A DNA stretch of 21,095 bases from an uncultured Lachnospiraceae bacterium (GTDB lineage Bacteria > Bacillota > Clostridia > Lachnospirales > Lachnospiraceae): NCBI GenBank assembly GCA_910585255.1, contig CAJUEI010000001.1, forward strand, positions 1-21,095, read 5' to 3'. The notes under the pieces are model-generated. The model was not told the DNA's origin and ran no database searches. It saw nothing but the letters and a program-made list of their open reading frames with translations. The position numbers and the translations under genes are program-made. Of the stretch, positions 1-9,636 are shown in pieces (the stretch's first letter is position 1; every line of letters begins with the position of its first letter).

Positions 1-771
1 ATGTGACCATACGCCACATAATGTAGTTTGTTTTGAACCATTTCGAAAAAAGCAATTGATTCTGTGCTTTTCGGATCACAATCCACGCTCGTAGCATATA
101 AATCAAGCAACTAGTGATACATTACTTTCTCTGAAAAACGAATATCTCTAATGCTGTCTAGTTCTTTCCAGTAATTTCCCCTGTCAAGGTTCTTTAAGTG
201 CTCATTTATCCATCGTAAAACCTTTTATCATATATTCTTTCAGACGTTCTGTAACCCACTTGCGGAATTTAGTAACAATTTTTGACTTCATGCGATATCC
301 GATCGAAATGATCCTATCAAGATTATAGAGTGGTATCTCTCATATTACCTGCCGATTGCACTCCATCTAAACCTGTCGGAATTTCCGACAGGTTGATTTT
401 TCATCTAATTCGCCCTCTTCGTAAATATGTTAAATATGCTCAAGAATATTTGCACAAGAAGACTGAAATAATTCTAGTCATTTGTTATTTTGTTAGCTAT
501 ATGGTTTCATCTACAAACACCAGTTTACAACTTTTTTAATTTTTATGGAAAACACTACTTCTAAGCTATTTTATATCGAATAAATATACAATTAATCAAC
601 TTAATCACTCAAATTTTAGAATATTTATTCAGTCTATTATAATAAAACTATCGTTTCCGAAAAACTTGTAAACTGGTGATCTACAAAGTAAATATCTATT
701 TTTGTATCACTATCATCTATCTGACAAATGACAACTTCACCCTGCATATCTTCTTTATCCTATTTTGCCAT
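1..771 (-). pseudogene. rhuM: Decayed RhuM-family (virulence RhuM) gene, 3' end beyond window
   Basis: Conceptual translation from the ATG at 771-769 recovers the RhuM family almost end to end. It shows an N-terminal stretch ending KIDIYFVD, then VDETI-LT, ELFQSSCANILEHI, HIYEEGELDEKSTCRKFRQV, EIPLYNLDRIISIGYRMKS, RKWVTERLKEYMIKGFTMD, NYWKELDSIRDIRFSEKVMY and LLDLYATSVD up to VQNKLHYVAYGH at the window edge. The frame is broken many times: stops at 762-760, 499-497 (usual Trp), 487-485 (usual Gln), after CRKFRQV, before EIPLYNLD and in the SEKVMYH segment; single-base frameshifts near 476 and near 198; and a 161-bp insertion at 518-678. The start lies 14 bases past the pglX stop, so it was probably co-transcribed. 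RhuM-type genes are often found beside restriction or BREX genes; their role is not established here. Family identity is fairly sure and the inactive state is certain. Confidence 0.85.
518..678. mobile_element. 161-bp MITE-like non-autonomous element with 9-bp target duplication
   Basis: Both ends carry terminal inverted repeats. The left end reads CACCAGTTTACAACTTTTT and the right end, reverse-complemented, reads CACCAGTTTACAAGTTTTT: 18 of 19 bases match. The element is bracketed by perfect copies of ATCTACAAA at 509-517 and 679-687. Removing the element plus one copy restores the RhuM reading ...IYFVD-ETI..., which shows it to be a true insertion. There is no coding capacity. Inside lies a second inverted repeat, GAATAAATAT at 578-587 against ATATTTATTC at 621-630. 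A 9-bp duplication fits several IS families, so I do not assign one; it must have been moved by a transposase supplied elsewhere. Confidence 0.85.
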
Positions 772-785
772 AAAGATTCACTTTC

Positions 786-3700
786 TTAAATCTTTGCCAG
801 AAGATTTATTTTCCGCTTCTTCTCGCTTTCACTACTAACTTCAATACCCTGAAACTTAGCATAATTCACCTTTATACCATCGTCTAAATCCAATTCAATT
901 CTTTGCAAAGCAATATGAGAAAGAGCGGGATAATATGCTCGTATTTCTGCCAGTTGCTTGATATACTTGTCTCTCTTTTTTGTTGCCTGTGCCCTATCTA
1001 CTGCACTTGATGATGTATTGATAGCATACTCTGCATTCTTAAGGGCATTCTCTATCATACTCTGTATCTTTGTTAAGTAGTCAGATCGAATCAGTCCAAT
1101 CGTATCTTGCGTATATCTGTGCAGATATACCAGACATTTGAATCCATTCTGTTTTCCTGAATCAAAAAGCCAATATATAGGACGTTTTCCTGAGCCTATT
1201 ACGGAATAGGTACTACAATGATCCTTAAAGAAATCATTCAAGAAATAATTGCGGATCTTCTCTCTTGACGACGATCCTTTTGTGCCAAGAGCACTTGCAA
1301 TAAAATCAAGGTTTTTCTCTAACATTTTTTCGCCATATACCACTTTGATAAATTTTTCAAAACGCCCTACAATGTCATCATCAAAATACGCTTCATCCGT
1401 AATAAGAATAATGGCATCCTTATCAGCAGGAAAAGTTTTATATTTTTCTACATCAAATTCTCCGCCTGCATAAATGAGTCCTGATTCATCCAAAGAATAT
1501 CTTCCAAACATACATCCAACGGCATAGGATACAAGAGATCGAATGTCACGTCCTAAGTCAGCCTTGCGAACTGTAATATTCTTATTTTCTACCTCTGTTG
1601 TAATTTCATCTTTTAACCCATAAATATCTATAAATATGCGATTCAATTCCTCTTCATTTTCTTTGAGTTGCTCAAATCGGTTGTTACAATCATTCTCCCA
1701 TTTTTCATAATGCCACTGTACAAGAGCAAATTTTTCCATATGCGACGATGTAACAAACTGTGACATTTCCTGCTCTTTTCTTTCAGTAGTTAATGGAACT
1801 AGTGGATGACATTTAAACTCCCATGATGTTTCAAAGGAGTCCCAATCCCATTTTTCGATTTTCCAACAATGATGTGTTATTTCTTCAATATGTTTTTTTT
1901 GTTTCTCATCAATAATAACTGGCAACTTTGAAACATCTCCTACCTGAAAAGTAAGTGTTGGATTAAGCATATTTAATATATAGCTTGCCACTTTACTGCA
2001 CATAAAACCCGCAAAGTATTCTAATTGGTTTTCCTCTGGAAAAAACATCGGGGCTGCTGTATCAAATATTAAATTTGTTCCAACTAATCTAACTCCAAAA
2101 TTAGAACTACTTATTCTTGACCACGCTAATCCACTATAAAAATATTTATCTTCACTTGTTATTTTCCAACCAAGATCGTTTCCAAGCTCTGGATACACTC
2201 GCCTTGTATTATCCTTTATCTCTTTACCATTATCCTCCCAATTGACTACATAATCAAGATTTCCATACCATTTTCGAAATTCTCCACCTTTATTATAGGG
2301 AAACCACTTCATTTTTGAATTCTTAGCATCCTCCGCTGATACCGAATCAGTCTTCAGTTTATTTTTGCAGACTTCAAACCATAATCGTAGAAATCTATTA
2401 TTATCTCCTGTTCGCATCCCTAATGTAACACGACCAAAACTCTTAAGCATATTACCCTTTTCAAAAACCTTATAAAGATTATCTCCACCCCAATATGCAT
2501 ATGGCATTCCTGGAATCTTGTCAAAATTGCTCTTTTTTGTGCTAAAATAAATTCCTTTAGAATGATCTGAATATGCTTCAAGTGCCTTTTCTAACTTAGA
2601 AACTTCTCCAACAAAATCTGTAAGTCTAATATACACTCCTTTATAATCTTGTATCTTTATCTTTTTGTTAAGAAATGCTGTTGTTTGAACTACTTCTCCT
2701 CCTATTTCATCAAATGCATGTGGTCCAAGATGCAACATATTTACAGTAGTAATAATACCAAGTGAACTACGCAATTTTTCAAAACTTGACAAGAACATCC
2801 ACGCATTTTGTGTAATCATAGCATAATACGCATTTTCCTTTGTAATGTATCCACACTTCTCGATAAATACCGCAAACAAATCTGCCTTGCTTTTAGAATA
2901 GTACTTTTTAATGAAACCAACTAATTTATCACTCATTCCACCGGCACCCATATACGGGGGGTTCGTAACAACAGCATCATACTTACCTGCAAGCACCTTT
3001 CCGATATCAACAAGCCTTGCCAGTAATTTTTTCGACTGTTCTGCATTCATACTTTCAAATGACATTTGCCCTTCATTATTTGTCTTTGATACAAAAGAGC
3101 ACAATAAATCCCAATCATAGTTCTTAATATTCAAAATGGAACCATACTCTTTTGCATCCTTCAATGTATCAAGTAGTCCATTCATCTGACCGATTGCATT
3201 TTTTTTCTTTAAATCATCAAAACCAACTCCGAAATATTTAAGCTGATTTCTGTCAATGGAATTACTCTCTTCTATCACATATACTCGTGGTACAACCTGT
3301 ACTCTTTCGCCATCCATATTCTCATGTCCACGGAAAAAAATTCTATTATATCCTCTTGCCTTCATCATGAGTGCAAAGTATGACAGCTGATATGCACGGC
3401 GGTCAATGTCCAACCCCCTAATATTCTTTTCAAGTATATCAAAAACAGCTTCCCTCTCACTGAAGCCTTCACTGCGATAGATATCCATAAGAACATCAAA
3501 CATATATACCAGGATATGACCAGAACCCATACATGGATCAATACACGTAATGTCCTGTGGTGTCAGATCTTTGTAAGTATTTCTGATCTCAACAAGTTGT
3601 GCTGCAACATCTTCCTCTTGCTCTGCTTCTGGAAGATAATATTTCCAACCAAATTCTTCTGCTTTAGACTTTTCATCTACAGAACGATCCACAGCTCTTA

Positions 3701-4529
3701 AATGCTCAATCCACACTCTACCAAGAGAATTCTCTACCATATAACGAACAATCCAATCTGGTGTAAACAGCTGCGTTGCTGCAGGAATTCTCTCCTTTGT
3801 AATCTTCACGTTCTTTTTAAGTTTTGCGAATGTATCATCTTTAAGTTCTGTATTATAGTACTGATACATCCATCCAATAATTTCAACTTGTCCCTCTGCT
3901 TCTACATTGAAATTATCTTCTGCTATAGAATCAACAAGCATACGAACTACACCATCACCTGTATATGTAATTTTGAGGAGTAGTTCCATGTAATCATCTG
4001 TCTTTTCAAACAGTCCTGGAAGAATTTCATTCAATTCATTACACTGTTTTACGAAAAGCATTCTAAATGCATCATCATACCTATTTTCTCTCTTAGCTAC
4101 CTGAATCTTATCCCGTTCTTCTGATGTAAGATTCAAAGTGGCTGTATCCGACTGTGTAACGATGTCTGGTGTACTGCTTCCTGTTTCTGAGGATAAAACA
4201 CGCACTCTCGTAGGAAGGTAGTTATTTACCTCCATAAAACGAATCGCAATCATCCGATTGAACCAGGTATAAGCCGTTTCCTCAATAACCTGATCAAACC
4301 CCTGCTCCCGGATGGCTCTTACAAGGTTTGCACGACGTCTTATATCATCGCCGTAAATCCTGTTTTCTGTACCGGCCACTGTTTTATATACTTCAAAATC
4401 AGGTCCTTTCTGAATCGGAGACTTACATTCCTCCTTTGTAATTCCATAGAAACCTGCTGCTGTAACAGCTGACTTCATCAAAATTTTTCTTGCACCTATC
4501 GCAAAATTTTTTATTGCGGTCTTATCCAT
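786..4529 (-). CDS. pglX: BREX-1 adenine-specific DNA methyltransferase PglX
   Basis: At 1247 aa this has the normal length and layout of type 1 BREX PglX, which methylates adenine in a non-palindromic host motif so that the BREX complex can tell self from phage DNA. After an N-terminal helical region come a FTPDWIVRYMVENSLG segment (about 255-270), the AdoMet-binding motif I DPCMGSGH (331-338) and the catalytic motif IV NPPY (523-526). The last 700 residues form the target-recognition and C-terminal region. The ATG at 4529 has an AGAGGAAG ribosome binding site six bases upstream, overlapping the end of brxC, so translation of the two is probably coupled. No frameshift or stop is seen. The family and the BREX neighbours agree; the methylated motif cannot be read from sequence. 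Confidence 0.95.
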   Translation of the reverse strand: MDKTAIKNFAIGARKILMKSAVTAAGFYGITKEECKSPIQKGPDFEVYKTVAGTENRIYGDDIRRRANLVRAIREQGFDQVIEETAYTWFNRMIAIRFMEVNNYLPTRVRVLSSETGSSTPDIVTQSDTATLNLTSEERDKIQVAKRENRYDDAFRMLFVKQCNELNEILPGLFEKTDDYMELLLKITYTGDGVVRMLVDSIAEDNFNVEAEGQVEIIGWMYQYYNTELKDDTFAKLKKNVKITKERIPAATQLFTPDWIVRYMVENSLGRVWIEHLRAVDRSVDEKSKAEEFGWKYYLPEAEQEEDVAAQLVEIRNTYKDLTPQDITCIDPCMGSGHILVYMFDVLMDIYRSEGFSEREAVFDILEKNIRGLDIDRRAYQLSYFALMMKARGYNRIFFRGHENMDGERVQVVPRVYVIEESNSIDRNQLKYFGVGFDDLKKKNAIGQMNGLLDTLKDAKEYGSILNIKNYDWDLLCSFVSKTNNEGQMSFESMNAEQSKKLLARLVDIGKVLAGKYDAVVTNPPYMGAGGMSDKLVGFIKKYYSKSKADLFAVFIEKCGYITKENAYYAMITQNAWMFLSSFEKLRSSLGIITTVNMLHLGPHAFDEIGGEVVQTTAFLNKKIKIQDYKGVYIRLTDFVGEVSKLEKALEAYSDHSKGIYFSTKKSNFDKIPGMPYAYWGGDNLYKVFEKGNMLKSFGRVTLGMRTGDNNRFLRLWFEVCKNKLKTDSVSAEDAKNSKMKWFPYNKGGEFRKWYGNLDYVVNWEDNGKEIKDNTRRVYPELGNDLGWKITSEDKYFYSGLAWSRISSSNFGVRLVGTNLIFDTAAPMFFPEENQLEYFAGFMCSKVASYILNMLNPTLTFQVGDVSKLPVIIDEKQKKHIEEITHHCWKIEKWDWDSFETSWEFKCHPLVPLTTERKEQEMSQFVTSSHMEKFALVQWHYEKWENDCNNRFEQLKENEEELNRIFIDIYGLKDEITTEVENKNITVRKADLGRDIRSLVSYAVGCMFGRYSLDESGLIYAGGEFDVEKYKTFPADKDAIILITDEAYFDDDIVGRFEKFIKVVYGEKMLEKNLDFIASALGTKGSSSREKIRNYFLNDFFKDHCSTYSVIGSGKRPIYWLFDSGKQNGFKCLVYLHRYTQDTIGLIRSDYLTKIQSMIENALKNAEYAINTSSSAVDRAQATKKRDKYIKQLAEIRAYYPALSHIALQRIELDLDDGIKVNYAKFQGIEVSSESEKKRKINLLAKI

Positions 4530-4544
4530 AATGTGCTTCCTCTC

Positions 4545-7500
4545 CTAACTAAGTTTTATGATGGTATCCTCTTCCAACTGTGCTTTTAACGCAATCCTAA
4601 GCTCATCAAGTACCCTATCAATATCTTCTTCCGACTTAATAGAATAGATCTTATTTCTGGTAATTGACCGAAATGATACTGGCTTACTCTTGATCACTTT
4701 TACAAGCTCTGTAGAAGGATTCAGATTAACCTTTTTTCCGCTATCCTCACTTTCTTTCCTCTTATGCTCTATCTCTGCCTGATAAGCATCTTCTTCGTTT
4801 TGAATCATTCTAAGGCAGTTCTGCAAAAGCGCATTACTTTCGGACGGAATACCATTTAGTGCAGCAATATCCGTTATACTCTTAAGTTTATCTAAAAGCT
4901 CCTCAAACTTAGAATCAATCCTATCCAATAACCGCTGCGAATATGGTCTACCTGCCGGAATACTTGTCTTTGCCATTTTCCAATCCGCAAATACATCTGG
5001 CTCAATACGTTTCGTATCATTATCCAGACGCTCCATAATCGTATCCATAAGCTTTCTATCATATTCTTCCAACTTTGGTATAAACGAATATGGCTTCTCT
5101 ATACCAAGTATCTTTTTCACCTGTACCGCATAATCTATTATCGCCTGATCTGAAATATAATTCTTACTCTTCTCGTAAATATTTAACGATTCCACCGCAT
5201 GCAGGAACTTATCTTTCTGCACTCCACTAAGAAAACTATTTAAGTCTCCAATATCTAACCCCGCTTCGATGAAATCATCACAGAGTTCATCTACTTTCTT
5301 ATAAAAGCTGAGAGGATCACTGATTTTAAGTGTATCATCAATCAATCGACATGCTTTTTCTAATATTCCCTTACCCGGAAGCTTAGAATTCATACCATAA
5401 TCGTTTCGAAGCACATTCTCGATTTCTGCTTTCTTTACCTCTGCATAACTGCGATAATTATGCATAAGGGTATCCTGATCATCGCTGATAACTGTCTTAC
5501 CGTAAAATTCCCGGATTACATCCTTTACTGCCTTAATATGCCGCTGTGGTGCAACCTCTTTTATTTCAAGTAATACCTTCTCACGGAATTCTCTCTTTGT
5601 AATATATTTATACGCATCCTCTGGAGACGTACTTGCTGGAGTATAGATAATACTATTCATCTTTAAGCTAATCTGACCTTTGCGATACAGAGTAGCAATC
5701 AAATATTTAATATCCTCCTCTGTATAGCCATATGGCGGATCCATAAACTGATCCAATGCCTGTTTAATAGAATATTGTGCAGCATTCTTTCCGGCATATC
5801 GGATTTCCTCAATGATGGAGCTTAAGGCATCATGATTCTTCTCATTTCCATATCCTAAATCACCCATAGAAATCTGCGTTTTGGACTGCTTAATGATATC
5901 CATGATATCAGACTGGGTTGGCTGTGTTTCCATATATTTCAGCTTGTGATATTCACTGTTAATCAGTTTTTCAAATGCCTCCGAAATACGAGCAGTTACA
6001 TCCCTTGACTTTGTAGAAATTTTTTCACCCGCAACATAAATATCTGCCTTCTCCAATGCAAATCGGATATAATCACTGACTCTCTTTGCTTTCTGCGAAC
6101 GCTCTTTCCTCTTATTCGCACTAATAACTTCAAAATCCGTAAGATTTGCAGATATCGGATCATTTAAAAATGCCTCTATCTTTTTCATGCCATCTATTTC
6201 AGAAAGGTATGCATAATCATCGGACATTCTGACTACAACACATTTTTCCTGATAAGAAAGCAATCCCAGAGCGACCTCATCTTCTTTTCCGCTATATGCA
6301 GTAAGAAGCTTAAGTCCAATTTTATGGGAAACATTATTTCTGTATACCTTATCATCAATCAGTTGATTGAAGGAAAACTGATAACGTGTATTGTATCTGT
6401 ATTTATTATTTGGAAAAACAATTACTTCCTCGAAAGCGACCTGTGCCACATAATCTACCACATCTTTTGGATCGATGTTGTAATGATGGATTCTAAGTTC
6501 TGCTTCTTGCTCCTCGTTAGTAAGGAAAGTATATTCATCACCGTTTTTCTGAATCAAGGCTTCATCACAGAGTGCTCGAAGGGATTTCTCTACCCTCTTT
6601 GCAAGGTCAAGTCTATCCTCGTCCACTTTGGAAATCATAAGAGTGGTAAGATTTTCCGCATCACGTTTAAAATTATTTACATGCTTTGTCATAAAAAGCA
6701 CTTTTAAGAGTTCTACGTCAAAGTGATTCAGTCTGATATTTCTGGACGCCTGGGTAATAACAATTCTATGAGTATGGTCAATAAAGTCATCCAATGCACT
6801 ATAGAATGCATAGAATGGAATCAATATTCCCTCTCTATTATCTGCAAAAGATACGGCAGCTTCCTTAAATAACGCAAGGAGTGATCTCTCTCCATCTGCC
6901 AGATGCTTACCACTGGAAGAAAATTGGCGAACTGCTGTCAGCACATTTCCTGCCAATGTAAACTGATAAGGAATAAAAGGATATACATCTGCAAACTCCT
7001 TAGCGTCCTTATATAAAGGCATATTTGGTGTACCTTCACTGAATGTAATGATATTCTTAATAGAGGACTCATAATCCTGATACAGATTTTCAAGTACCAA
7101 TCTTGCTTCCAGCCTCTTATAGAGAATACGCCTTTTTATTACCTCATCTGCGTCTGCAGAGGATAACGCAATTCTAGTCGCAAAACGTCCCTGAATCTTA
7201 GAAAAATCCTCTCCCATAGTCCTTGTAATAGAATCAATATCCTGTTGTGAGGTAACAATAATCCATGCCTTGCCCTTGCAAGCTGTACCTAGATCCTCTG
7301 TTACTGTCTGAAGATTCAGCATAAGTTTACTGTCATCCGCAATGTACTGACCAATCTCATCTACCAAGAAAAGCACATGGTGATTTTTTCCCTTCTTGTC
7401 ACAATACTTTTTCACATATTCTGCAAATTTATCAATAGAGAAACGATAAGAATTCTCCGCATTATCTGCCCAGTTCTTTGCCGCATCCTCACTCATAATA

Positions 7501-8171
7501 CCTAAATCAACAACCGCACGTACAATGGAATCCTGCACGAAGTAATAATCTTCCCTACCTTCCTTCCAAGAAATGCCTTCGATTTCTTCAAACTTCTCCT
7601 TAAATATCTCGTACTGCCCCTGTTCATCCAACTTTCTCTCAAAATCTGCCAAAAAAGGAATCGAACCGCAATATCCAAGATAATCATTGAATACTTTCAT
7701 AAATACATCTTTGATTGCCTCTTTATTGATCTTAGAGTCTGTCGTACTCTTAGAATCAACATTAAACAAAATGACATCAATATCTTTGCTCCCTGTAGCG
7801 ATATTCGCAATTTTATTCTTCAGTTTGTCATCTTCTACTTTTACTCCTTGAGTAAAAAAGCTGACTGCTTCCCTCTTCGCACCTTCCTCGTTTTCTACGA
7901 CACGATTGCTTAAAATATAGGACAGAATTTTAAGAAAATGTGATTTACCACTTCCAAAGAAACCAGAAATCCATACACCCATGTTATCTGTTCTTTCAGT
8001 AATACTCCTGCTATATGCATCGAAGAAGCGATTCATATATTTTTCAAGTTCTGTAGTAACTACATACTCATCCAGCTCCTGATATACATTTTCATCATCC
8101 TTCTGTCCAACCTTGATTACGCCTTTGATCTCACGAGTAATCTTTTTTTCAAACATATCCTGGATTTTCAT
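4545..8171 (-). CDS. brxC: BREX system P-loop ATPase BrxC
   Basis: The 1208-aa protein has the usual BrxC size. A Walker A motif, GFFGSGKS, sits at residues 70-77 and a Walker B motif, VLFLVDE, at 266-272, followed by sensor-like text (IIVTSQQD) near 305-315; this is the DUF499-related AAA ATPase core. The rest is long and mostly helical with charged, coiled-coil-like stretches towards the C-terminus. BrxC is an essential cytoplasmic ATPase of the BREX complex, acting with PglX, PglZ, BrxB and BrxL in blocking phage replication and in host methylation. The ATG at 8171 has a consensus AGGAGG seven bases upstream that overlaps the brxB stop, so expression is coupled. The frame is intact. Confidence 0.96.
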   Translation of the reverse strand: MKIQDMFEKKITREIKGVIKVGQKDDENVYQELDEYVVTTELEKYMNRFFDAYSRSITERTDNMGVWISGFFGSGKSHFLKILSYILSNRVVENEEGAKREAVSFFTQGVKVEDDKLKNKIANIATGSKDIDVILFNVDSKSTTDSKINKEAIKDVFMKVFNDYLGYCGSIPFLADFERKLDEQGQYEIFKEKFEEIEGISWKEGREDYYFVQDSIVRAVVDLGIMSEDAAKNWADNAENSYRFSIDKFAEYVKKYCDKKGKNHHVLFLVDEIGQYIADDSKLMLNLQTVTEDLGTACKGKAWIIVTSQQDIDSITRTMGEDFSKIQGRFATRIALSSADADEVIKRRILYKRLEARLVLENLYQDYESSIKNIITFSEGTPNMPLYKDAKEFADVYPFIPYQFTLAGNVLTAVRQFSSSGKHLADGERSLLALFKEAAVSFADNREGILIPFYAFYSALDDFIDHTHRIVITQASRNIRLNHFDVELLKVLFMTKHVNNFKRDAENLTTLMISKVDEDRLDLAKRVEKSLRALCDEALIQKNGDEYTFLTNEEQEAELRIHHYNIDPKDVVDYVAQVAFEEVIVFPNNKYRYNTRYQFSFNQLIDDKVYRNNVSHKIGLKLLTAYSGKEDEVALGLLSYQEKCVVVRMSDDYAYLSEIDGMKKIEAFLNDPISANLTDFEVISANKRKERSQKAKRVSDYIRFALEKADIYVAGEKISTKSRDVTARISEAFEKLINSEYHKLKYMETQPTQSDIMDIIKQSKTQISMGDLGYGNEKNHDALSSIIEEIRYAGKNAAQYSIKQALDQFMDPPYGYTEEDIKYLIATLYRKGQISLKMNSIIYTPASTSPEDAYKYITKREFREKVLLEIKEVAPQRHIKAVKDVIREFYGKTVISDDQDTLMHNYRSYAEVKKAEIENVLRNDYGMNSKLPGKGILEKACRLIDDTLKISDPLSFYKKVDELCDDFIEAGLDIGDLNSFLSGVQKDKFLHAVESLNIYEKSKNYISDQAIIDYAVQVKKILGIEKPYSFIPKLEEYDRKLMDTIMERLDNDTKRIEPDVFADWKMAKTSIPAGRPYSQRLLDRIDSKFEELLDKLKSITDIAALNGIPSESNALLQNCLRMIQNEEDAYQAEIEHKRKESEDSGKKVNLNPSTELVKVIKSKPVSFRSITRNKIYSIKSEEDIDRVLDELRIALKAQLEEDTIIKLS

Positions 8172-8182
8172 TTGCTGTCCTC

Positions 8183-8761
8183 CTATACAATGAGTGGAAA
8201 TGCTCTATAATAATTTCCATCTGTAATCGTCCCGAATAAACTAAGGCTTTGTCCATTCCATGTTCCAGGATAAAACATTACCACTGGCACACTATCTAAT
8301 ACCTGATGTAAATTGTTCATGACATTGTGAGATCTAACAAAAGGAAATACCTTTCCCACTCCTGTTAAGAACACCACTGCATTCTTTGGTGTGTTTTCTA
8401 AAATCCGATTGACAATCAGATTGTTATCATTCGTAAGTCTAAGCATTTTTGTCACTGCCTTGTACAGATATTCCATACCCTTCTGCTCTTCAAATCTAAC
8501 ACATTTATCCAAATACCCTTTTTCTTCGAGTATCTGAATTACTATCTCGTAAAGATCATACTCTATAATCTGAAATCCATCTGCCTCCGAATTATTTTGC
8601 TTTTTTAGACTCCTAATCTTGTCACGAATCATAAGCTCATCACATGGCTCATAATCAAACACATAATAGCGTACTTCATTGGCAACACCTCTGTTCGCCA
8701 AGAAATCTTTATCCGAAATTCGATCCCAGATTTTATCTAAACGCTCATTAAGCTCCATCAT
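8183..8761 (-). CDS. brxB: BREX protein BrxB (DUF1788)
   Basis: This 192-aa protein matches BrxB (DUF1788): an N-terminal LNERLDKIWDRISD segment, a central FLTGVGKVFPFVRSHNVMN and a C-terminal segment with PVVMFYPGTWNGQSLSLFG ending near YYRAFPLIV, all typical of the family. BrxB is a small conserved component needed for BREX defence; structural work on the family suggests a scaffold that links BrxC and PglZ. It shows no catalytic motif, signal peptide or membrane segment. The ATG at 8761 overlaps the brxA stop in an ATGA tetranucleotide, a standard sign of translational coupling. The position between brxA and brxC is the canonical type 1 order. Confidence 0.95.
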   Translation of the reverse strand: MMELNERLDKIWDRISDKDFLANRGVANEVRYYVFDYEPCDELMIRDKIRSLKKQNNSEADGFQIIEYDLYEIVIQILEEKGYLDKCVRFEEQKGMEYLYKAVTKMLRLTNDNNLIVNRILENTPKNAVVFLTGVGKVFPFVRSHNVMNNLHQVLDSVPVVMFYPGTWNGQSLSLFGTITDGNYYRAFPLIV

Positions 8762-9348
8762 TTTTCTCCTGTCAATCCTACTAAATATTTGTCCATCGCA
8801 TTCTTTTGAAGTGCAAATCGAAGAGCTGGCTCTATATATGGCTTAACCACCTGCTTTTTTGAAATTTTTCCGGTAAGCAGCCCAGCCTCAAACATATACT
8901 TGCAGTACACCTGTTTTAACTTCTTTAGTGATATATCTTTCATTGATGCCACCTTTTCATTCTGATCTTGCTTATCCTTAAAAAAAATGTTAAGGTCCGT
9001 ATCTGTAATGTTCAACTCACCAAGATATATTTTCTTTCGGTATACCTCGTATATGAGATCAAAAAGCAATCGATCCGATGCCATGCATCCAATAAAAACG
9101 ATTAGCTTCCCGGTATTAATATCTTCCGTAATCATCATTTTGCGAAGTTCGTCTGGTAATACTTTTAATCGTTTTCTGATGCATCCAAATTCGTCGATCA
9201 ATCTGGATTGCGACTTCTGCCGATACAAATTTTCTTCTATTATAATCTGCCTAACCTCATCCATGGAATGATTTCTAAGAAGCCGGGCAGTTTCTCTGGT
9301 TTCAACAAACCAAAAAAGATGCTTGGTCGCACTTGTGTTATATTCCAT
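8758..9348 (-). CDS. brxA: BREX protein BrxA (DUF1819)
   Basis: The 196-aa protein fits BrxA (DUF1819), a small, mainly helical DNA-binding component of type 1 BREX. Family-typical text includes an N-terminal LFWFVETRETARLL stretch, an internal KLIVFIGCMASDRLLFDLIYEVY helix pair around residues 85-110, and a C-terminal KKLKQVYCKYMFEAGLL segment. The ATG at 9348 begins two bases after the regulator stop, with a GGAAGAG ribosome binding site lying inside the end of that gene. The 3' end overlaps brxB by four bases. Length and position (first structural gene, directly before brxB) agree with the family. Confidence 0.93.
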   Translation of the reverse strand: MEYNTSATKHLFWFVETRETARLLRNHSMDEVRQIIIEENLYRQKSQSRLIDEFGCIRKRLKVLPDELRKMMITEDINTGKLIVFIGCMASDRLLFDLIYEVYRKKIYLGELNITDTDLNIFFKDKQDQNEKVASMKDISLKKLKQVYCKYMFEAGLLTGKISKKQVVKPYIEPALRFALQKNAMDKYLVGLTGEK

Positions 9349-9350
9349 GC

Positions 9351-9575
9351 CTACTCTTCCTTTTCGCCTTTCTCTTCTTTTTCAAAACTCATGATATCCC
9401 CGATATTGCAATCCATATACTTACAAATCTTCTGAAGAACTTCAAGGGAAACAGTTTCACCTTTTCCCATCTTTGCCATAGTTGCAGAGCTGATATTTAG
9501 CTCAGCTGCCAGATCCTTCTTGTACATGTTTTTGTCAATTAACATTTTCCATAGACCATTATAAGATATTACCAT
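9351..9575 (-). CDS. Small XRE/YozG-type HTH transcriptional regulator
   Basis: This is a 74-aa helix-turn-helix protein of the Cro/CI (HTH_26, YozG-like) kind: ISYNGLWKMLIDKNMYKKDL, then AAELNISSATMAKMGKGE as the HTH, then LEVLQKICKYMDCNIGDIMSF. The tail is very acidic and Lys-rich (EKEEKGEKEE). I chose the ATG at 9575 because family members start just before the ISYN motif and because AAAGG lies a few bases upstream; in-frame ATGs at 9608 and 9590 would add 11 or 5 residues and have poorer sites. As the first gene of the operon, behind a promoter with an inverted repeat in its spacer, it probably represses its own operon and so sets BREX expression. It is unrelated to the WYL-type BrxR regulators seen in many BREX loci. 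Confidence 0.88.
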   Translation of the reverse strand: MVISYNGLWKMLIDKNMYKKDLAAELNISSATMAKMGKGETVSLEVLQKICKYMDCNIGDIMSFEKEEKGEKEE

Positions 9576-9636
9576 ACTTTTGCCTTTCATTGGGATTTTC
9601 CATTTCATTAACTGTAGTTATATGTACCCAATAGAC

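Noticed and set aside
370..394. Perfect palindrome with 11-bp arms that looks like a terminator or operator
   Set aside because: It falls exactly on the conserved RhuM coding segment reading Ser-Thr-Cys-Arg-Lys-Phe-Arg-Gln-Val, so the symmetry comes from the codons; no T-run follows.
330..539. Open frame of 69 codons on the plus strand
   Set aside because: It lies antisense to the rhuM relic and runs into the MITE; no ribosome binding site or family resemblance.
6324..6707. 127-codon plus-strand open frame
   Set aside because: Antisense to brxC, with composition typical of a reverse-frame shadow.
9351..9608. Longer reading of the HTH regulator from the ATG at 9608
   Set aside because: It adds 11 residues not typical of the family and has no ribosome binding site; the ATG at 9575 has AAAGG upstream and matches the family start.
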